The notes under the pieces: model-generated
Told to the model about the DNA's origin: nothing
Database searches by the model: none
The model's input: only the letters and a program-made list of their open reading frames with translations
DNA from: Rhizobium sullae
GTDB taxonomy: Bacteria > Pseudomonadota > Alphaproteobacteria > Rhizobiales > Rhizobiaceae
DNA: 64,000 bases
Assembly (NCBI RefSeq): GCF_025200715.1
Contig: NZ_CP104144.1
Coordinates: 1,488,001 to 1,552,000 of the forward strand
Direction of reading: 5' to 3'
Position numbers and translations under genes: made by a program
Part shown: positions 44,322 through 54,078 of the stretch, in pieces
Numbering within the stretch: the first letter of the stretch is position 1
Layout: every line of letters starts with the position of its first letter

Positions 44322-44398
44322 GGCGGTTCCCCTCCCAACCGCCCTGAACCACCTCTTCTTGAACGGCCGCGCGGGCATAGTTCGACCCGCGCGGCCGT
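44322..44398 (+). terminator. Two hairpins after kdgD
   Basis: GGCGGTT (44322-44328) pairs with AACCGCC (44337-44343). Next, a 13-bp perfect stem, ACGGCCGCGCGGG (44363-44375) with CCCGCGCGGCCGT (44386-44398), encloses a 10-nt loop. Neither has a T-run, but they close the uxuA-kdgD unit and face the minus-strand remnants beyond, so they may stop transcription from both sides. Confidence 0.6.
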
Positions 44399-44581
44399 CT
44401 GCTAACCGGGCATATAGTGAATAGAATCTGACACCTAGTGTCCGCGCAGAAGCCCCGGTCCGGTCGTGGCAGGGCGTTCCGACCCTGCCCGGAAACCAGA
44501 AAATCCGAATGTCGCAGGTGACCAAAGTCAAGGGCAGGAGTGCGTGCCGGAGCGGCCCTTGGCTGAGCCGCTGCAGACACA

Positions 44582-44761
44582 TCATCCAGCGAAGAATTTG
44601 CTCAGTACCGGAGCAAGAATCTCGGGGGCCACGTCATGGCTCTGATTATCCAGAGTTTCGTATGATCCATTCGGCAGCGCTTCCACAACGGCATCCGCGG
44701 TCTTATGCCACCAATCCAGGCTTGCGCCGACCACGATGACGCGCACGGGCATATTGATCAA
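44582..44761 (-). pseudogene. C-terminal fragment of an alpha/beta hydrolase
   Basis: The last 59 codons (MPVRVIVVGASLDWWHKTAD ... LDNQSHDVAPEILAPVLSKFF) match the C-terminal part of alpha/beta hydrolases, including the strand before the catalytic histidine (H in QSHDVAP). Upstream sequence in the frame is not hydrolase-like, so the catalytic serine half is missing. Confidence 0.6.
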
Positions 44762-44886
44762 AGCAAGCGACGCGCGTGTGACCATCAAAGCCGCTCCAGC
44801 AATTGCTAGCACTGAACGAATCTGCGTCTCAGCATTCCTGTTCTCGTTCACGTGCTCGAACGGGCGGAAGTCTGGCGTTCGCCGCG

Positions 44887-45318
44887 TCAGGGTTCGAGGT
44901 CGATAGCGGCCCGATAGCTGCCGTCCATGTAGAAAGGCACAGATGCGTGCTCGTGGACGATTTTCCAGGCACCCTCGGTCCGCCTGAGGCAGACCGTTTT
45001 GCGCTGCCACCAGTGCGCTCGCTGACCGTCGATCTTGGTTGTTGCGCTCACTTTGGAAAGTCCGTGGCAAAAAGCGAGGCCGCCGCTGACTTCGATGGTC
45101 AAATCGCGCTCCTCCAGGCCGACCGGTCCCTCCCAAGTATCGAGCCAAGCGGCGAGACCCGACACATCTGCCATGTGGGCAAGTGGCGGTGCCAGATCGA
45201 AGATGACGGCATTCGGGGTGTACTGCGCTCCGATTGCTGCTGCGTCCTTGTCATGATGGCCCTTGCGGACGGCTTCAAGTACCGCCTTTATCTCCATTTC
45301 TTCAGTATCGATGATCAT
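44887..45318 (-). CDS. SnoaL/ketosteroid-isomerase-like (DUF4440-type) protein
   Basis: This 143-residue protein has the NTF2-like fold pattern: an N-terminal helix (MEIKAVLEAVRKGHHDKDAA), YTPNAVIFDLAPPL and a C-terminal WKIVHEHASVPFY. Such proteins range from isomerases to unknown stress proteins. The ATG at 45316-45318 has AAGGAG six bases upstream. Confidence 0.78.
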   Translation of the reverse strand: MIIDTEEMEIKAVLEAVRKGHHDKDAAAIGAQYTPNAVIFDLAPPLAHMADVSGLAAWLDTWEGPVGLEERDLTIEVSGGLAFCHGLSKVSATTKIDGQRAHWWQRKTVCLRRTEGAWKIVHEHASVPFYMDGSYRAAIDLEP

Positions 45319-45511
45319 GATCGTCTCCTTTGGGGTGGGTTTACCCAAAGGACGCGGCAGCGGCTCCCGATCCGACAGGGAACGAATCTTTTTCTGCCAG
45401 GAACGCCTATTCCGACCATGCAGGTGGTGGCGCAGGAATCTCCACTGGGGATCGGAAAGCGGCTGTCACCTCGTCGCTGTGATGACCAACCCATAAATAA
45501 TCTGCGCTCGT

Positions 45512-45979
45512 TCAGCCCAGAATGTCCCGCCGCCGTTCAAGGCTTTCCGCCGGCCATTCTTCCTTCATGTCGTAATAGACCTCGAAGGCGCGGGCGCCGT
45601 CCGGTAGCCGAATCCAGGGGAGTTTCGAGCGAGTGAAGATGTGAACATCGGGCTCAATTCCGGTGGGCTCATCGAGTGTAGTAACGCGTACAAAACGTAG
45701 CGCGCGGCGTCCGCCGTAATCGCTCCACAATGCCACCTTGCAGAACGGGCAGCGATAGATATCGTGCCGGCGGCCGCTGTCGGTAGCCATCGCCACCGGC
45801 TCCGGTGCGCCTGACAAGAGCGTAATGCGGTCGGTCTCGATCAGCGCGTTGATGACGAAGGCGCTGCCAGTTTGGCGTTGACAGTCGCGGCAATGGCAGC
45901 AATGCACGAACATCGGTCTGGAATTCAGCCGGTAGCGTACTGCTCCGCAGAAACAGCCTCCTTCGAAGGTCGGTGGCAT
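45512..45979 (-). CDS. GFA-family protein (glutathione-dependent formaldehyde-activating enzyme-like)
   Basis: This 155-residue zinc-binding protein has the family cysteines in GGCFCGAVRY (residues 7-16), CCHCRDCQRQTGSAF and YRCPFCKVALWSDYG. Family members are mostly of unknown function; true formaldehyde activation is shown for only a few. The ATG at 45977-45979 has AAGGAGG upstream. Confidence 0.85.
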   Translation of the reverse strand: MPPTFEGGCFCGAVRYRLNSRPMFVHCCHCRDCQRQTGSAFVINALIETDRITLLSGAPEPVAMATDSGRRHDIYRCPFCKVALWSDYGGRRALRFVRVTTLDEPTGIEPDVHIFTRSKLPWIRLPDGARAFEVYYDMKEEWPAESLERRRDILG

Positions 45980-46163
45980 ACGCGCCCTCCTTTGCTTCCG
46001 TGCCACAGGTTAGCCGACCCAGGGTATGCCTGCAACGGGTGGGGAGCAGCCGTAAGCCACAAAGGCAGCTTTCATAACGTTAGATTGCTCAGGACAAAGA
46101 AAGCGCGCCCTGTGTCAAACTCGTGGGAATCCCACAAAGGACTCTTATGTCGGCATCAAGCCA

Positions 46164-48272
46164 CTAGCTCAACGGCAGGATCAGCACATCGCGCGACGGG
46201 ACTTCGATCTGTCCGCCATGATAGTTCCAGCCGGCGGGCCACGACGCTTGCGCGCTGGTCAACGTTCCGAGCCCGTCGGAAAGCTCGACATCGGTCGCCT
46301 GCGGCCTGCGCGTCGGATTGACGAGCCAGAGAAAGCTGCCTTTTTCGCCTTTGTGGATGCGGGCAAAGACGGCATCGTTTGAAAGCGTCACGTGCCGGCT
46401 CCGGCCGCTCCAATTCATGAGCTCTTCGAAGAAGGCACGGTTCGCTTTGCCTTCGGTTCGGTAATAGGCAACCGAGGGGTTTGTGCCGATCAAAAGCGTG
46501 CGGCCTCTGCCGAAGCTGTTTTCGACGACCGCCAGACGTCCATCGTCAAAACGGCCGAGCGCCTTGCCGCCGGCAAGTTTATAGGATTGCAGCAGCCCGC
46601 CACCGTCGACGGCCAGTCCTTCCAGCTCGAGACGAATCCGATCGCCGATATCCGGCATGAACTCGACTTCCTCCTCCCGTGCACCGAAGACCTGGTCGAG
46701 GCCCATGTTCGGCTGGATCTGGCCGACATGGCCGCGGTCGCCGAAATATCCCGGGCAGGCTTCGGCAATCAGGATGCCGCCCTTTTCCACCCAGGCTTTG
46801 AGATGCCTTGCCTGTTCGGCGGTGAACATGATCGGATAAGGGAAATAGAGGAGATCGTAGTCGCCGATATCGTCGATATGAACCCAGTCCGGCTGCACCC
46901 CGTTCTCTAAAAAGCCGCGGTAGGCACCCCACATGGCTTCCGGATAGGGTTTTTCCTTGCGGTCGTGGTTCAGCAGATAGTCGAATTGCTGCGTTTCGGG
47001 CACCACAAGTATGCCGACCTCGCCACGCACCGGTTTTGCCTCCCAAAGTGCTGCCTGGGCCGGATCGTTTGCCCATTTTGCCATCTGGCTGGCGATTTCC
47101 GAGCGCGGCGTGCGCGCGCCGTCCATGCCGTAGGAGCCGAAAGCGCCGAAGAGCGGACCGTCGAGCAGCGGACGCCAGCGCAGGTTAAGAACGCCGCGCG
47201 CGCCGCCGGCAAGCGAAGTCATGCTCCAGAGGCGAATATCCTCCGGCTCAGCCACACGGCCATCTTCTTTGTCACGACCTATCACTTGCGGCTGCAGCCA
47301 GAGAGGCCCGCCTTGCCGCTCGGCATGCCAGAAGGGTTTACCGCGGGCAGCGGCACGGTTGATGTCGACGCCATACCAGGTCTTCCATGGTTCTGTACCC
47401 TTGCGGGCCTGGATCCAGGTGAAACCATAGATATCGACCTTGGAAGCAGCCAACCAGTCGTCGCAACCGTTTGCCGCCATGTTCGGAATGGCGCCGGAAA
47501 TGCCATGGGCAGCAATGACGTTCTTCCGGTCGATGGCGCGGATCGTGTCGATGCGCCACTGCATCTGGCCGTAGAAATTGTCCCGCTTGAACTGCAGCCA
47601 GTCGATGCATTCCGGATAGGGCGCCATATGCACGGGCGGCTCGATATCCTGCCATTCGGCATAGCTGTAGCGGTGCCAGGCCTTGGCGAGCGCGCTCAGC
47701 GTGCCGTATCTCTTCTCCAGCCACTTGCGGAACGCTGCCTTGGCGTAGCTGCTGTAGTCGACATCGGCGGAATAATTGCATTCGTTCCAGACGTCGTAAC
47801 CGTAGATCGCCGGGTGATCCTTGTAGCGGGTGGCGAGTGCGGTCAGGAATTGGCCGGCCGCCTCCTTCACCTCGGGGCAGTTGAGCGTCAGCGCGCCGGC
47901 GCCGCCGCCATTGTTGGAGAAGCCACCGGTTGCAGAAGAGACGCCCATGTAGGAGCCGAGCTTCGTGCCGTCGGCAGCGACCTGCAGCGCGTGGCTGAAC
48001 TTGCGCACCGCCCAGTCCGGTACCGCGTGGATCAGCTCGGCGATCACCGTCTTGATCCCGTTTTTCGCGGCGAGATCGAGCTGACGGTCATAGTCGTCCC
48101 AATCATAGACGCCCGGAGCAACTTCGATCGCGCCCCACATGAACCAATGGCGGAAAATGTTGAGCCCGTCTTCGCCGGCGGTCGCGTAGTCACGCTCCCA
48201 GTCCTCGTTCGGCGGGTTGGACTTGCGGAAATAGACGGCGCCATAAGGGAACTGAATATCGTTTCTGAGCAT
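46164..48272 (-). CDS. Beta-galactosidase, glycoside hydrolase family 42
   Basis: This 702-residue cytoplasmic enzyme has the GH42 TIM barrel (FPYGAVYFRKSNPP; NIFRHWFMWGAIEVAPGVYD), the acid/base glutamate in YDVWNECNY (about residue 157), and the trimerisation domain (GGILIAEACPGYFGDRGHVG). The nucleophile glutamate is expected about 150 residues later, near WHAERQGGP. The start MLRNDIQFPYG at 48270-48272 is chosen. It is the last gene of a long leftward operon, separated by 105 bp from the reductase gene. Confidence 0.92.
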   Translation of the reverse strand: MLRNDIQFPYGAVYFRKSNPPNEDWERDYATAGEDGLNIFRHWFMWGAIEVAPGVYDWDDYDRQLDLAAKNGIKTVIAELIHAVPDWAVRKFSHALQVAADGTKLGSYMGVSSATGGFSNNGGGAGALTLNCPEVKEAAGQFLTALATRYKDHPAIYGYDVWNECNYSADVDYSSYAKAAFRKWLEKRYGTLSALAKAWHRYSYAEWQDIEPPVHMAPYPECIDWLQFKRDNFYGQMQWRIDTIRAIDRKNVIAAHGISGAIPNMAANGCDDWLAASKVDIYGFTWIQARKGTEPWKTWYGVDINRAAARGKPFWHAERQGGPLWLQPQVIGRDKEDGRVAEPEDIRLWSMTSLAGGARGVLNLRWRPLLDGPLFGAFGSYGMDGARTPRSEIASQMAKWANDPAQAALWEAKPVRGEVGILVVPETQQFDYLLNHDRKEKPYPEAMWGAYRGFLENGVQPDWVHIDDIGDYDLLYFPYPIMFTAEQARHLKAWVEKGGILIAEACPGYFGDRGHVGQIQPNMGLDQVFGAREEEVEFMPDIGDRIRLELEGLAVDGGGLLQSYKLAGGKALGRFDDGRLAVVENSFGRGRTLLIGTNPSVAYYRTEGKANRAFFEELMNWSGRSRHVTLSNDAVFARIHKGEKGSFLWLVNPTRRPQATDVELSDGLGTLTSAQASWPAGWNYHGGQIEVPSRDVLILPLS

Positions 48273-48377
48273 TGTCCTGTCCTTTTCAATCGAGTCCGGG
48301 CAAGGCTTCGCCGTCCGGAGGAAGTTCCGGCTCGCGGGCATTCGAAGGGTCTGTCCGGTGGTTTTGAAAGCTTTTTT

Positions 48378-49253
48378 CTAGCGCGGCCCTCCGGCGAGAA
48401 GCTCGAGCGTGCGGATAAGGGCGGAATGGTCGCGCTCGCCGTCGCCATTGGCGACCGCTGCATTCATCAGCTGTTGCGTCGCTGCCGTGTTCGGCAGCGC
48501 GAGATCAAGCGCGCGGGCGGCGTCGATCGCGAGCGTCAGGTCCTTGCGGTGCAGGCGGATCCGAAAGCCGGGCTCAAAAGTCTCGTTGACCATGCGCTCG
48601 CCATGCACCTCAAGGATTCGCGAGGCGGCAAAGCCTCCCATCAGCGCAGCACGCACCCTGGCCGGATCGGCGCCAGCTCTTTTGGCAAAAAGCAGCGCTT
48701 CGCCAACCGCCTCGATCGTCAGCCCGACGATGATCTGGTTGGCGACCTTCGCCGTCTGCCCGTCGCCCACCCCGCCGACCAGTGTGATGGTCTTGCCCAT
48801 CGTCGCAAGCAGTGGCCGTGCGCGCTCGAAAGCCTCCTGCTTGCCGCCGACCATGATCGTCAGCGAGGCGGCCTTGGCGCCAACCTCGCCGCCGGAGACC
48901 GGTGCGTCCAGATAGTCGCAGCCCAGAGCCCCGATCCGCGCGGCAAAGGCCTTGGTGGCAACCGGCGAGATTGAGCTCATGTCAATGATGAGCTTTCCGG
49001 TCGAAAGCCCTGAAGCGACACCATTTTCGCTAAAGAGGACGGCTTCGACGTCCGGTGTGTCCGGCAGCATCAGGATTACGATGTCGGCGACTTCTGCGAC
49101 CGCCCTGGCGTTTGCCGCGGCGATGCCACCTTTGGCGACGAGATGCTGCGAGGCTTCCCTGACGCGGCTCAGATGCAATGTGTGGCCGGCATCGATCAGG
49201 TGTTCCGCCATCGGACGCCCCATGACGCCCAGTCCAATAAATCCGATGTTCAT
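48378..49253 (-). CDS. garR: 2-hydroxy-3-oxopropionate (tartronate semialdehyde) reductase-like
   Basis: This 291-residue beta-hydroxyacid dehydrogenase has the Rossmann motif IGFIGLGVMGRPMAEHL, the substrate segment YLDAPVSGGEVGA (residues 112-124) and the catalytic lysine in GQTAKVANQ. GarR/GlxR enzymes reduce tartronate semialdehyde to glycerate. The hydroxypyruvate isomerase gene directly upstream supports this choice over 3-hydroxyisobutyrate dehydrogenase. Confidence 0.87.
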   Translation of the reverse strand: MNIGFIGLGVMGRPMAEHLIDAGHTLHLSRVREASQHLVAKGGIAAANARAVAEVADIVILMLPDTPDVEAVLFSENGVASGLSTGKLIIDMSSISPVATKAFAARIGALGCDYLDAPVSGGEVGAKAASLTIMVGGKQEAFERARPLLATMGKTITLVGGVGDGQTAKVANQIIVGLTIEAVGEALLFAKRAGADPARVRAALMGGFAASRILEVHGERMVNETFEPGFRIRLHRKDLTLAIDAARALDLALPNTAATQQLMNAAVANGDGERDHSALIRTLELLAGGPR

Positions 49254-49274
49254 GGTCTTCTCACTTCCGCTTGC

Positions 49275-50054
49275 TCACGTTAGGTAAGGCTTCATCCATC
49301 CGAGGCCCTCGCGGGTGCCGGCCTTCGGCCTATACTCGCAGCCCACCCAACCGTCGTAACCCAGGCGGTCGAGTTCGGAGAGAGTAAAACCATAGTTGAT
49401 TTCGCCCGTGCCGGGCTCGCCCCGGCCCGGATTGTCGGCGATCTGCACATGGGCGATCTTCTCCTTGAGCCGGACGAAGGTCGGGATCAGGTCTCCCTGC
49501 ATGATCTGCATGTGGTAGAAATCATACTGGATGTAGAGATTGTCCGAGCCGGCTTTTTCGAGGATGCGCTCGGCATGTGCCGTGCTCGACAGGAAGAAAC
49601 CCGGAATGTCGCGCAGGTTGATCGGCTCGATCAAGAGCTTGATGCCGGCGTCGGCACAGCGCGCCGCAGCGTTTTTGAGATTGCCGACAAGCACTTTCTC
49701 CAGCATTTCGAGATCGGCACCTTCCGGCACCAGGCCGGAAATGACATTGACCTGTCTGCAATCGAGCACCTTGGCATAATCGAGAGCAAGCGAGATGCCG
49801 GCGCGGAACTCCTCCACGCGGTCCGGCAGACAGGCGATGCCACGCTCGCCGCCGGCCCAGTCGCCAGACGGCACGTTGAAGAGCGCCTGTTTCAGGCCGC
49901 TTGCCTTCAAGGCATCTGCAACCTTTTCCTTCGGCTCGGCATAGGGACCGAGATATTCGAGCGCTCCGAAGCCATCCCTGGCCGCTGCGGCGAAGCGGTC
50001 GAGGAAGGGCAAATCCTGATAGAGGAACGAAAGATTGGCGGAGAATTTCGGCAC
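49275..50054 (-). CDS. hyi: Hydroxypyruvate isomerase
   Basis: This 259-residue TIM-barrel enzyme interconverts hydroxypyruvate and tartronate semialdehyde. Landmarks are FSANLSFLYQDLPFLDRF, NVPSGDWAGGERG, LLIEPINLRDIPGFFL (metal-ligand glutamate) and IQYDFYHMQIMQGDL. It is followed by the garR-like gene, and the two make a functional pair. It lies 11 bp after the ATPase gene. Confidence 0.92.
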   Translation of the reverse strand: MPKFSANLSFLYQDLPFLDRFAAAARDGFGALEYLGPYAEPKEKVADALKASGLKQALFNVPSGDWAGGERGIACLPDRVEEFRAGISLALDYAKVLDCRQVNVISGLVPEGADLEMLEKVLVGNLKNAAARCADAGIKLLIEPINLRDIPGFFLSSTAHAERILEKAGSDNLYIQYDFYHMQIMQGDLIPTFVRLKEKIAHVQIADNPGRGEPGTGEINYGFTLSELDRLGYDGWVGCEYRPKAGTREGLGWMKPYLT

Positions 50055-50065
50055 TGCGTTTATCC

Positions 50066-51772
50066 TCAGGCATTGGCGGGTGCGACGAAGCGATGCCGAT
50101 GAAGCATGCGCTTGTTGCGCGGATCGGGATTGGGAACGGCGGAGATAAGGCTTTTGGTATAAGCCTCCTGCGGCGCGGTGCAGATCTGCTCGGCCTCGCC
50201 GAGCTCGACGATCCTGCCGCGATGCATGACGGCGACGCGGTCGCAGAAGTAGCGCACCACGGAAATGTCGTGCGAGATGAATATGAAGCTCAGGTTCAGC
50301 CGCTGGCGAATGTCGAGCAAAAGGTCGAGGATCTGGCTGCGGATCGAGACATCGAGCGCCGAGGTGGCTTCATCGGCAATGATGATACGCGGATCAAGGG
50401 CAAGCGCCCGGGCGATGCCGATACGCTGACGCTGACCGCCCGAAAAGGCGTGCGGATACCGTTCCATGCCGATCGGGTCGAGGCCGACCATGCGCATCAA
50501 TTCGGCCACGCGATCCTCCAGCGCCCTGCCCTTGGCAAGGCCGTTGACGACCAGCGGATCACCGATCACCTCTTTGACGGTCATGCGCGGATTGAGCGAG
50601 GCGAAGGGATCCTGGAAGATGAGGCGGACTTCGCGGTGGAAGCTGCGAAGCTCGCGCTTCGTTAGCGTGGTGACGTCGATCGCGCCGCCGTCCTTGCCGC
50701 GATATGTTATGCTGCCGCCGGTCGGCTCGACGGTGCGCAGGATGAGACGGCCGAGCGTCGTCTTGCCGGAGCCGCTCTCGCCGACGATGCCGAGATTTTC
50801 ACCGGGATAGAGATCGAAGTTGGCGTCGTCGACGGCACGCAGCGCGTTCGCCTTGCCGTGCCAGCCGTAGATCTTGCTGAGATTGCGGACAGAAAGGATC
50901 GGCTGCGGCGCCGCAGACAGCGCAACGGCCGGCACTTTGCCTTCGACGTGGTGCGTGAGCTTGACCGTCGAGGCAAGGAGCTCACGCGTATAGGGATGTT
51001 CGGCGGCATGATAAATCGCATCGACCGGACCGCGTTCGACGATGCGGCCGAAGCGCATGACGGCAACCTCGTCGGCCACCTCGGCGACAATGCCCATGTC
51101 ATGGGTGATCAGCAGCATCGCCATTCCACGGCTGACCTGCAGGCGCTTGATGAGGTCGAGGATTTCGGCTTGCGTCGTGACATCGAGCGCCGTCGTCGGC
51201 TCGTCGGCAATCAGGATGTCCGGATTTCCGGCGAGCGCCATGGCGATCAGGGCGCGCTGGCGCATGCCGCCGGAGAATTCGAAGGTGTATCGATCGGCCA
51301 TCTGGTCCGGATTTGGAATTTCGACCTGGCGCAGCAGATCGATCGTTCTCGCCCGCGCGGTGGATTTGTCGACATCGCTGTGGACGCGAATGGCCTCGAT
51401 GATCTGCGAGCCGATCGTGTGTACCGGTGAAAGCGAACTCATCGGTTCCTGGAATATCAAGCCGATGCGCCGCCCCCGGATTGCGCGCATCGGCCTGCTG
51501 CCGGGGAAAAGCGTCGCGATATCGGTGACCTCGCCGCCATTGCGCAGCAGGATCTTCCCGTCGGCGATGCGGCCAGGCCTGTCAACGATCTGCAGCAGCG
51601 AGCGGGCGGTTACGCTTTTGCCCGAGCCGCTCTCGCCGACGAGGCAGAGCGTCTGGCCGCGCTTCAACTGGAAACTGACATTCTGGACAGCGTGCAGGAC
51701 ATGTGTCCTGAGCTTAAAATCGATCGAGAGGTTCTCGACGGAGAGGACGACATCTTCGGGAAGATCGGCCAT
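50066..51772 (-). CDS. Peptide-type ABC importer ATPase, fused DppD-DppF
   Basis: This 568-residue protein has two ABC modules. Module 1: Walker A GESGSGKSV, signature FSGGMRQRA, Walker B ILIADEPTTALD. Module 2: Walker A GESGSGKTT, signature FSGGQRQRI, Walker B IIIADEATSALD. The start at 51770-51772 (MADLPEDVV) has AAGGAGG upstream. It serves the permeases encoded upstream at 51783 and 52984. Confidence 0.93.
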   Translation of the reverse strand: MADLPEDVVLSVENLSIDFKLRTHVLHAVQNVSFQLKRGQTLCLVGESGSGKSVTARSLLQIVDRPGRIADGKILLRNGGEVTDIATLFPGSRPMRAIRGRRIGLIFQEPMSSLSPVHTIGSQIIEAIRVHSDVDKSTARARTIDLLRQVEIPNPDQMADRYTFEFSGGMRQRALIAMALAGNPDILIADEPTTALDVTTQAEILDLIKRLQVSRGMAMLLITHDMGIVAEVADEVAVMRFGRIVERGPVDAIYHAAEHPYTRELLASTVKLTHHVEGKVPAVALSAAPQPILSVRNLSKIYGWHGKANALRAVDDANFDLYPGENLGIVGESGSGKTTLGRLILRTVEPTGGSITYRGKDGGAIDVTTLTKRELRSFHREVRLIFQDPFASLNPRMTVKEVIGDPLVVNGLAKGRALEDRVAELMRMVGLDPIGMERYPHAFSGGQRQRIGIARALALDPRIIIADEATSALDVSIRSQILDLLLDIRQRLNLSFIFISHDISVVRYFCDRVAVMHRGRIVELGEAEQICTAPQEAYTKSLISAVPNPDPRNKRMLHRHRFVAPANA

Positions 51773-51782
51773 CGTTTCCTCC

Positions 51783-52973
51783 TTAATTGTCGTAGGGGTC
51801 GGCGGCATCGCGAAGGCCGTCGCCGAAGAAGTTGAAGGAAAGCACGGCAATGACCACTGCGAGCGACGGCCATATCAGCAGCCATGGAGCCGTCGCGACC
51901 GTGCGAATATTCTGAGCGTCCTGCAGCAGCACGCCCCAGCTCACCACCGGTGGTTTCAACCCGATGCCGAGGAAGGAAAGCGAGGTCTCGGCAACAATCA
52001 TCGTCGGCACGGCAAGTGTCACGACGGCCAGGATGTGGCTCGTCAGCGACGGCAGGATGTGGCGGAAGATCAGCCGCGTCTCGCTTGAGCCGTCGAGCCT
52101 TGCGGCGGTGACGAAATCCTCGCTGCGCAGTGCCAGAAACCGTCCCCGCACCTCGCGGGCGAGACTTGTCCAGCCAAGCAGCGAGACGATGATGGTGATG
52201 ACGAAATAGACGTTGACCGGTGACCAGGTCAGTGGGATCGCCGCTGCCAGACCCAGCCAGAGGGGAATGGTCGGCATGGCGCTGACCACCTCTATGATGC
52301 GCTGGATGACCGTATCGACCCAGCCGCCGTAGAAGCCGGAAATGGAGCCGAGCACGACACCCAGGATCAGCGACATGGCGACGCCGACGAGGCCGATCGA
52401 CATGGACACGCGAGTGCCGTAGATCAGCCGCGAGAATACGTCACGGCCGAGCCGGTCGGCGCCGAGCAGATACATCGGATCGCTCCGGTTGATCGGGCCG
52501 ATCAGATGACGCTCCGTCGGAATTAGGCCCCAGAGCCTGTAGAGCGGACCCTTAACGAAGAAGCCGACCGGCACGACCTTGGTATCATCGACGACGAAGG
52601 TGCGGCGCAGGGCCACCTTGTCGATCTCGACCTTGTAGCCCTTCACGTGGAAATTGAACTCGGAACTGCCGTCCGGTTTCGTCACGAAGAGGCTGAGGCC
52701 CTGCGGCGGGGCGTAAGTGTACTGCGGGCGCGAGGTCATCGGCAGAGCCGGCGCCAGGAATTCGGCAAAGAGGCCGACCAGATAGAGCAGGAGGATGATG
52801 GCGCCTGCTGCCATCGCCACTTTCTGGCGGACCAGCTTGCCGGCCACCAGCCGCCATGGCCCGACCGCAGCCGTCGAGATCGCCCTGCCCTCCTTCAGCG
52901 GGCTGATCGACGGTCCATCGACAGTGATCAGCGACGGTTCGGAATGCTTTCCCAATGTCTCGCGAACGCTCAT
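51783..52973 (-). CDS. ABC transporter permease, DppC type with large periplasmic insertion
   Basis: This 396-residue permease is about 100 residues longer than usual. After the first helix (AAGAIILLLYLVGLFAEF) comes an insertion with SRPQYTYAPPQGLSLF and GPLYRLWGLIPTERHL, then the family motif GADRLGRDVFSRLIYGTR. Similar insertions occur in YejE-like permeases. The start MSVRETLGK at 52971-52973 is chosen. Confidence 0.9.
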   Translation of the reverse strand: MSVRETLGKHSEPSLITVDGPSISPLKEGRAISTAAVGPWRLVAGKLVRQKVAMAAGAIILLLYLVGLFAEFLAPALPMTSRPQYTYAPPQGLSLFVTKPDGSSEFNFHVKGYKVEIDKVALRRTFVVDDTKVVPVGFFVKGPLYRLWGLIPTERHLIGPINRSDPMYLLGADRLGRDVFSRLIYGTRVSMSIGLVGVAMSLILGVVLGSISGFYGGWVDTVIQRIIEVVSAMPTIPLWLGLAAAIPLTWSPVNVYFVITIIVSLLGWTSLAREVRGRFLALRSEDFVTAARLDGSSETRLIFRHILPSLTSHILAVVTLAVPTMIVAETSLSFLGIGLKPPVVSWGVLLQDAQNIRTVATAPWLLIWPSLAVVIAVLSFNFFGDGLRDAADPYDN

Positions 52974-52983
52974 GTCGGCCTCC

Positions 52984-53970
52984 TCAATTGAACCGGATGC
53001 GCGGGTCGAGCAGCGCAAGAAGGAGGTCGGACAGCAGCATGCCGACGAGGGTCAGCGCACTCAATAGCAGAATGAAGCTGCCGGCGAGATACATGTCCTG
53101 CGAGATGAGAGCCCTGAAGAGCAGCGGCCCAGCGGTCGGCAGGTTGAGGACGATCGCGGTGATTGTCACGCCGGAGACAAGATGCGGCAGCACCCAGCCG
53201 ATCGCCGAGACGAAGGGATTGAGTGCGATGCGGACCGGGTATTTGAGGATGACCTTGTATTCCGGCAGACCCTTGGCGCGGGCGGTGATCACATAGGGCT
53301 TGTGCAATTCGTCCGTCAGATTGGCGCGCAGGATGCGGATCAGCGCCGCCGTTCCCGACGCGCCGATGATGATGATCGGTATCCAGAGATGCGCCAGGAA
53401 ATCGCCAATCTTCGCGAGGCTCCATGGCGCTCCGGTATATTGCGGAGAGTTCAGGCCGCCGACGCTCTGACCGAGATATTTGTAGGCGACGTACATCAGC
53501 GTCAGCGCCAGGATGAAGTTCGGCACCGCAAGGCCGATGAAGCCGAAGAAGGTGAAGACGTGGTCAGCGAGCGACTGACGGCGCACGGCCGAATAGATGC
53601 CGATCGGCAGCGCAACGATCCAGACGAAAAGCAGGCTCAGCAGCGAGATGACCAGCGTCGAGCCCATGCGCACCCAGATGAGGCCAGAGACGGGCTGGTT
53701 CCATTCGAAGGAATGACCAAAGTCGCCCCGGCTGAGGATACCCCATATCCACTTCAGATACTGGATATAGAAGGGATCGTCGAAGCCGTAGATCTCCTTC
53801 AGCCGTTCGATCTGGGCCGGATCCACGGTCTGGCCGCTGTCGCTCATGGTGGCGATCATCGACGTCAGATAGTCGCCCGGCGGCAGCTGGATGATCAGGA
53901 ACGAGATCAGCGACATGCCGAACAAGGTCGGGATCATGTAGAGCAGGCGCTTGAATATATAGCCAAGCAT
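52984..53970 (-). CDS. ABC transporter permease, DppB type
   Basis: This 328-residue permease has an N-terminal helix (LLYMIPTLFGMSLISFLII), a periplasmic segment with FGHSFEWNQPVSGLIW and the coupling loop YVITARAKGLPEYKVILKYP. It lies 10 bp before the DppC-type gene. Confidence 0.92.
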   Translation of the reverse strand: MLGYIFKRLLYMIPTLFGMSLISFLIIQLPPGDYLTSMIATMSDSGQTVDPAQIERLKEIYGFDDPFYIQYLKWIWGILSRGDFGHSFEWNQPVSGLIWVRMGSTLVISLLSLLFVWIVALPIGIYSAVRRQSLADHVFTFFGFIGLAVPNFILALTLMYVAYKYLGQSVGGLNSPQYTGAPWSLAKIGDFLAHLWIPIIIIGASGTAALIRILRANLTDELHKPYVITARAKGLPEYKVILKYPVRIALNPFVSAIGWVLPHLVSGVTITAIVLNLPTAGPLLFRALISQDMYLAGSFILLLSALTLVGMLLSDLLLALLDPRIRFN

Positions 53971-54027
53971 CGGATGTTCTCCTCCCGTTGAGAACGCCGG
54001 TCAGGCGCTTCCTTCGGACCTCCGTCC

Positions 54028-54053
54028 GCTTTCGGCCCCACCAGGCCGAAAGC
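54028..54053 (-). terminator. Hairpin between the glycosidase and permease genes
   Basis: GCTTTCGGCC (54028-54037) and GGCCGAAAGC (54044-54053) form a perfect 10-bp stem with a 6-nt loop in the 108-bp gap after the putative glycosidase. There is no clear T-run, so it probably tunes expression within the operon. Confidence 0.6.
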
Positions 54054-54078
54054 ACTCCTCCGGCATCAGTCTGTCACT

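Noticed and set aside
44762..45148. Upstream part of a 188-codon minus-strand frame ending at the hydrolase fragment
   Set aside because: Only the last 59 codons are hydrolase-like; the rest is the shadow of the SnoaL-like gene region and non-coding DNA.
46965..48974. 669-codon plus-strand open frame
   Set aside because: It is opposite the GH42 beta-galactosidase and the garR-like gene, both with clear motifs.
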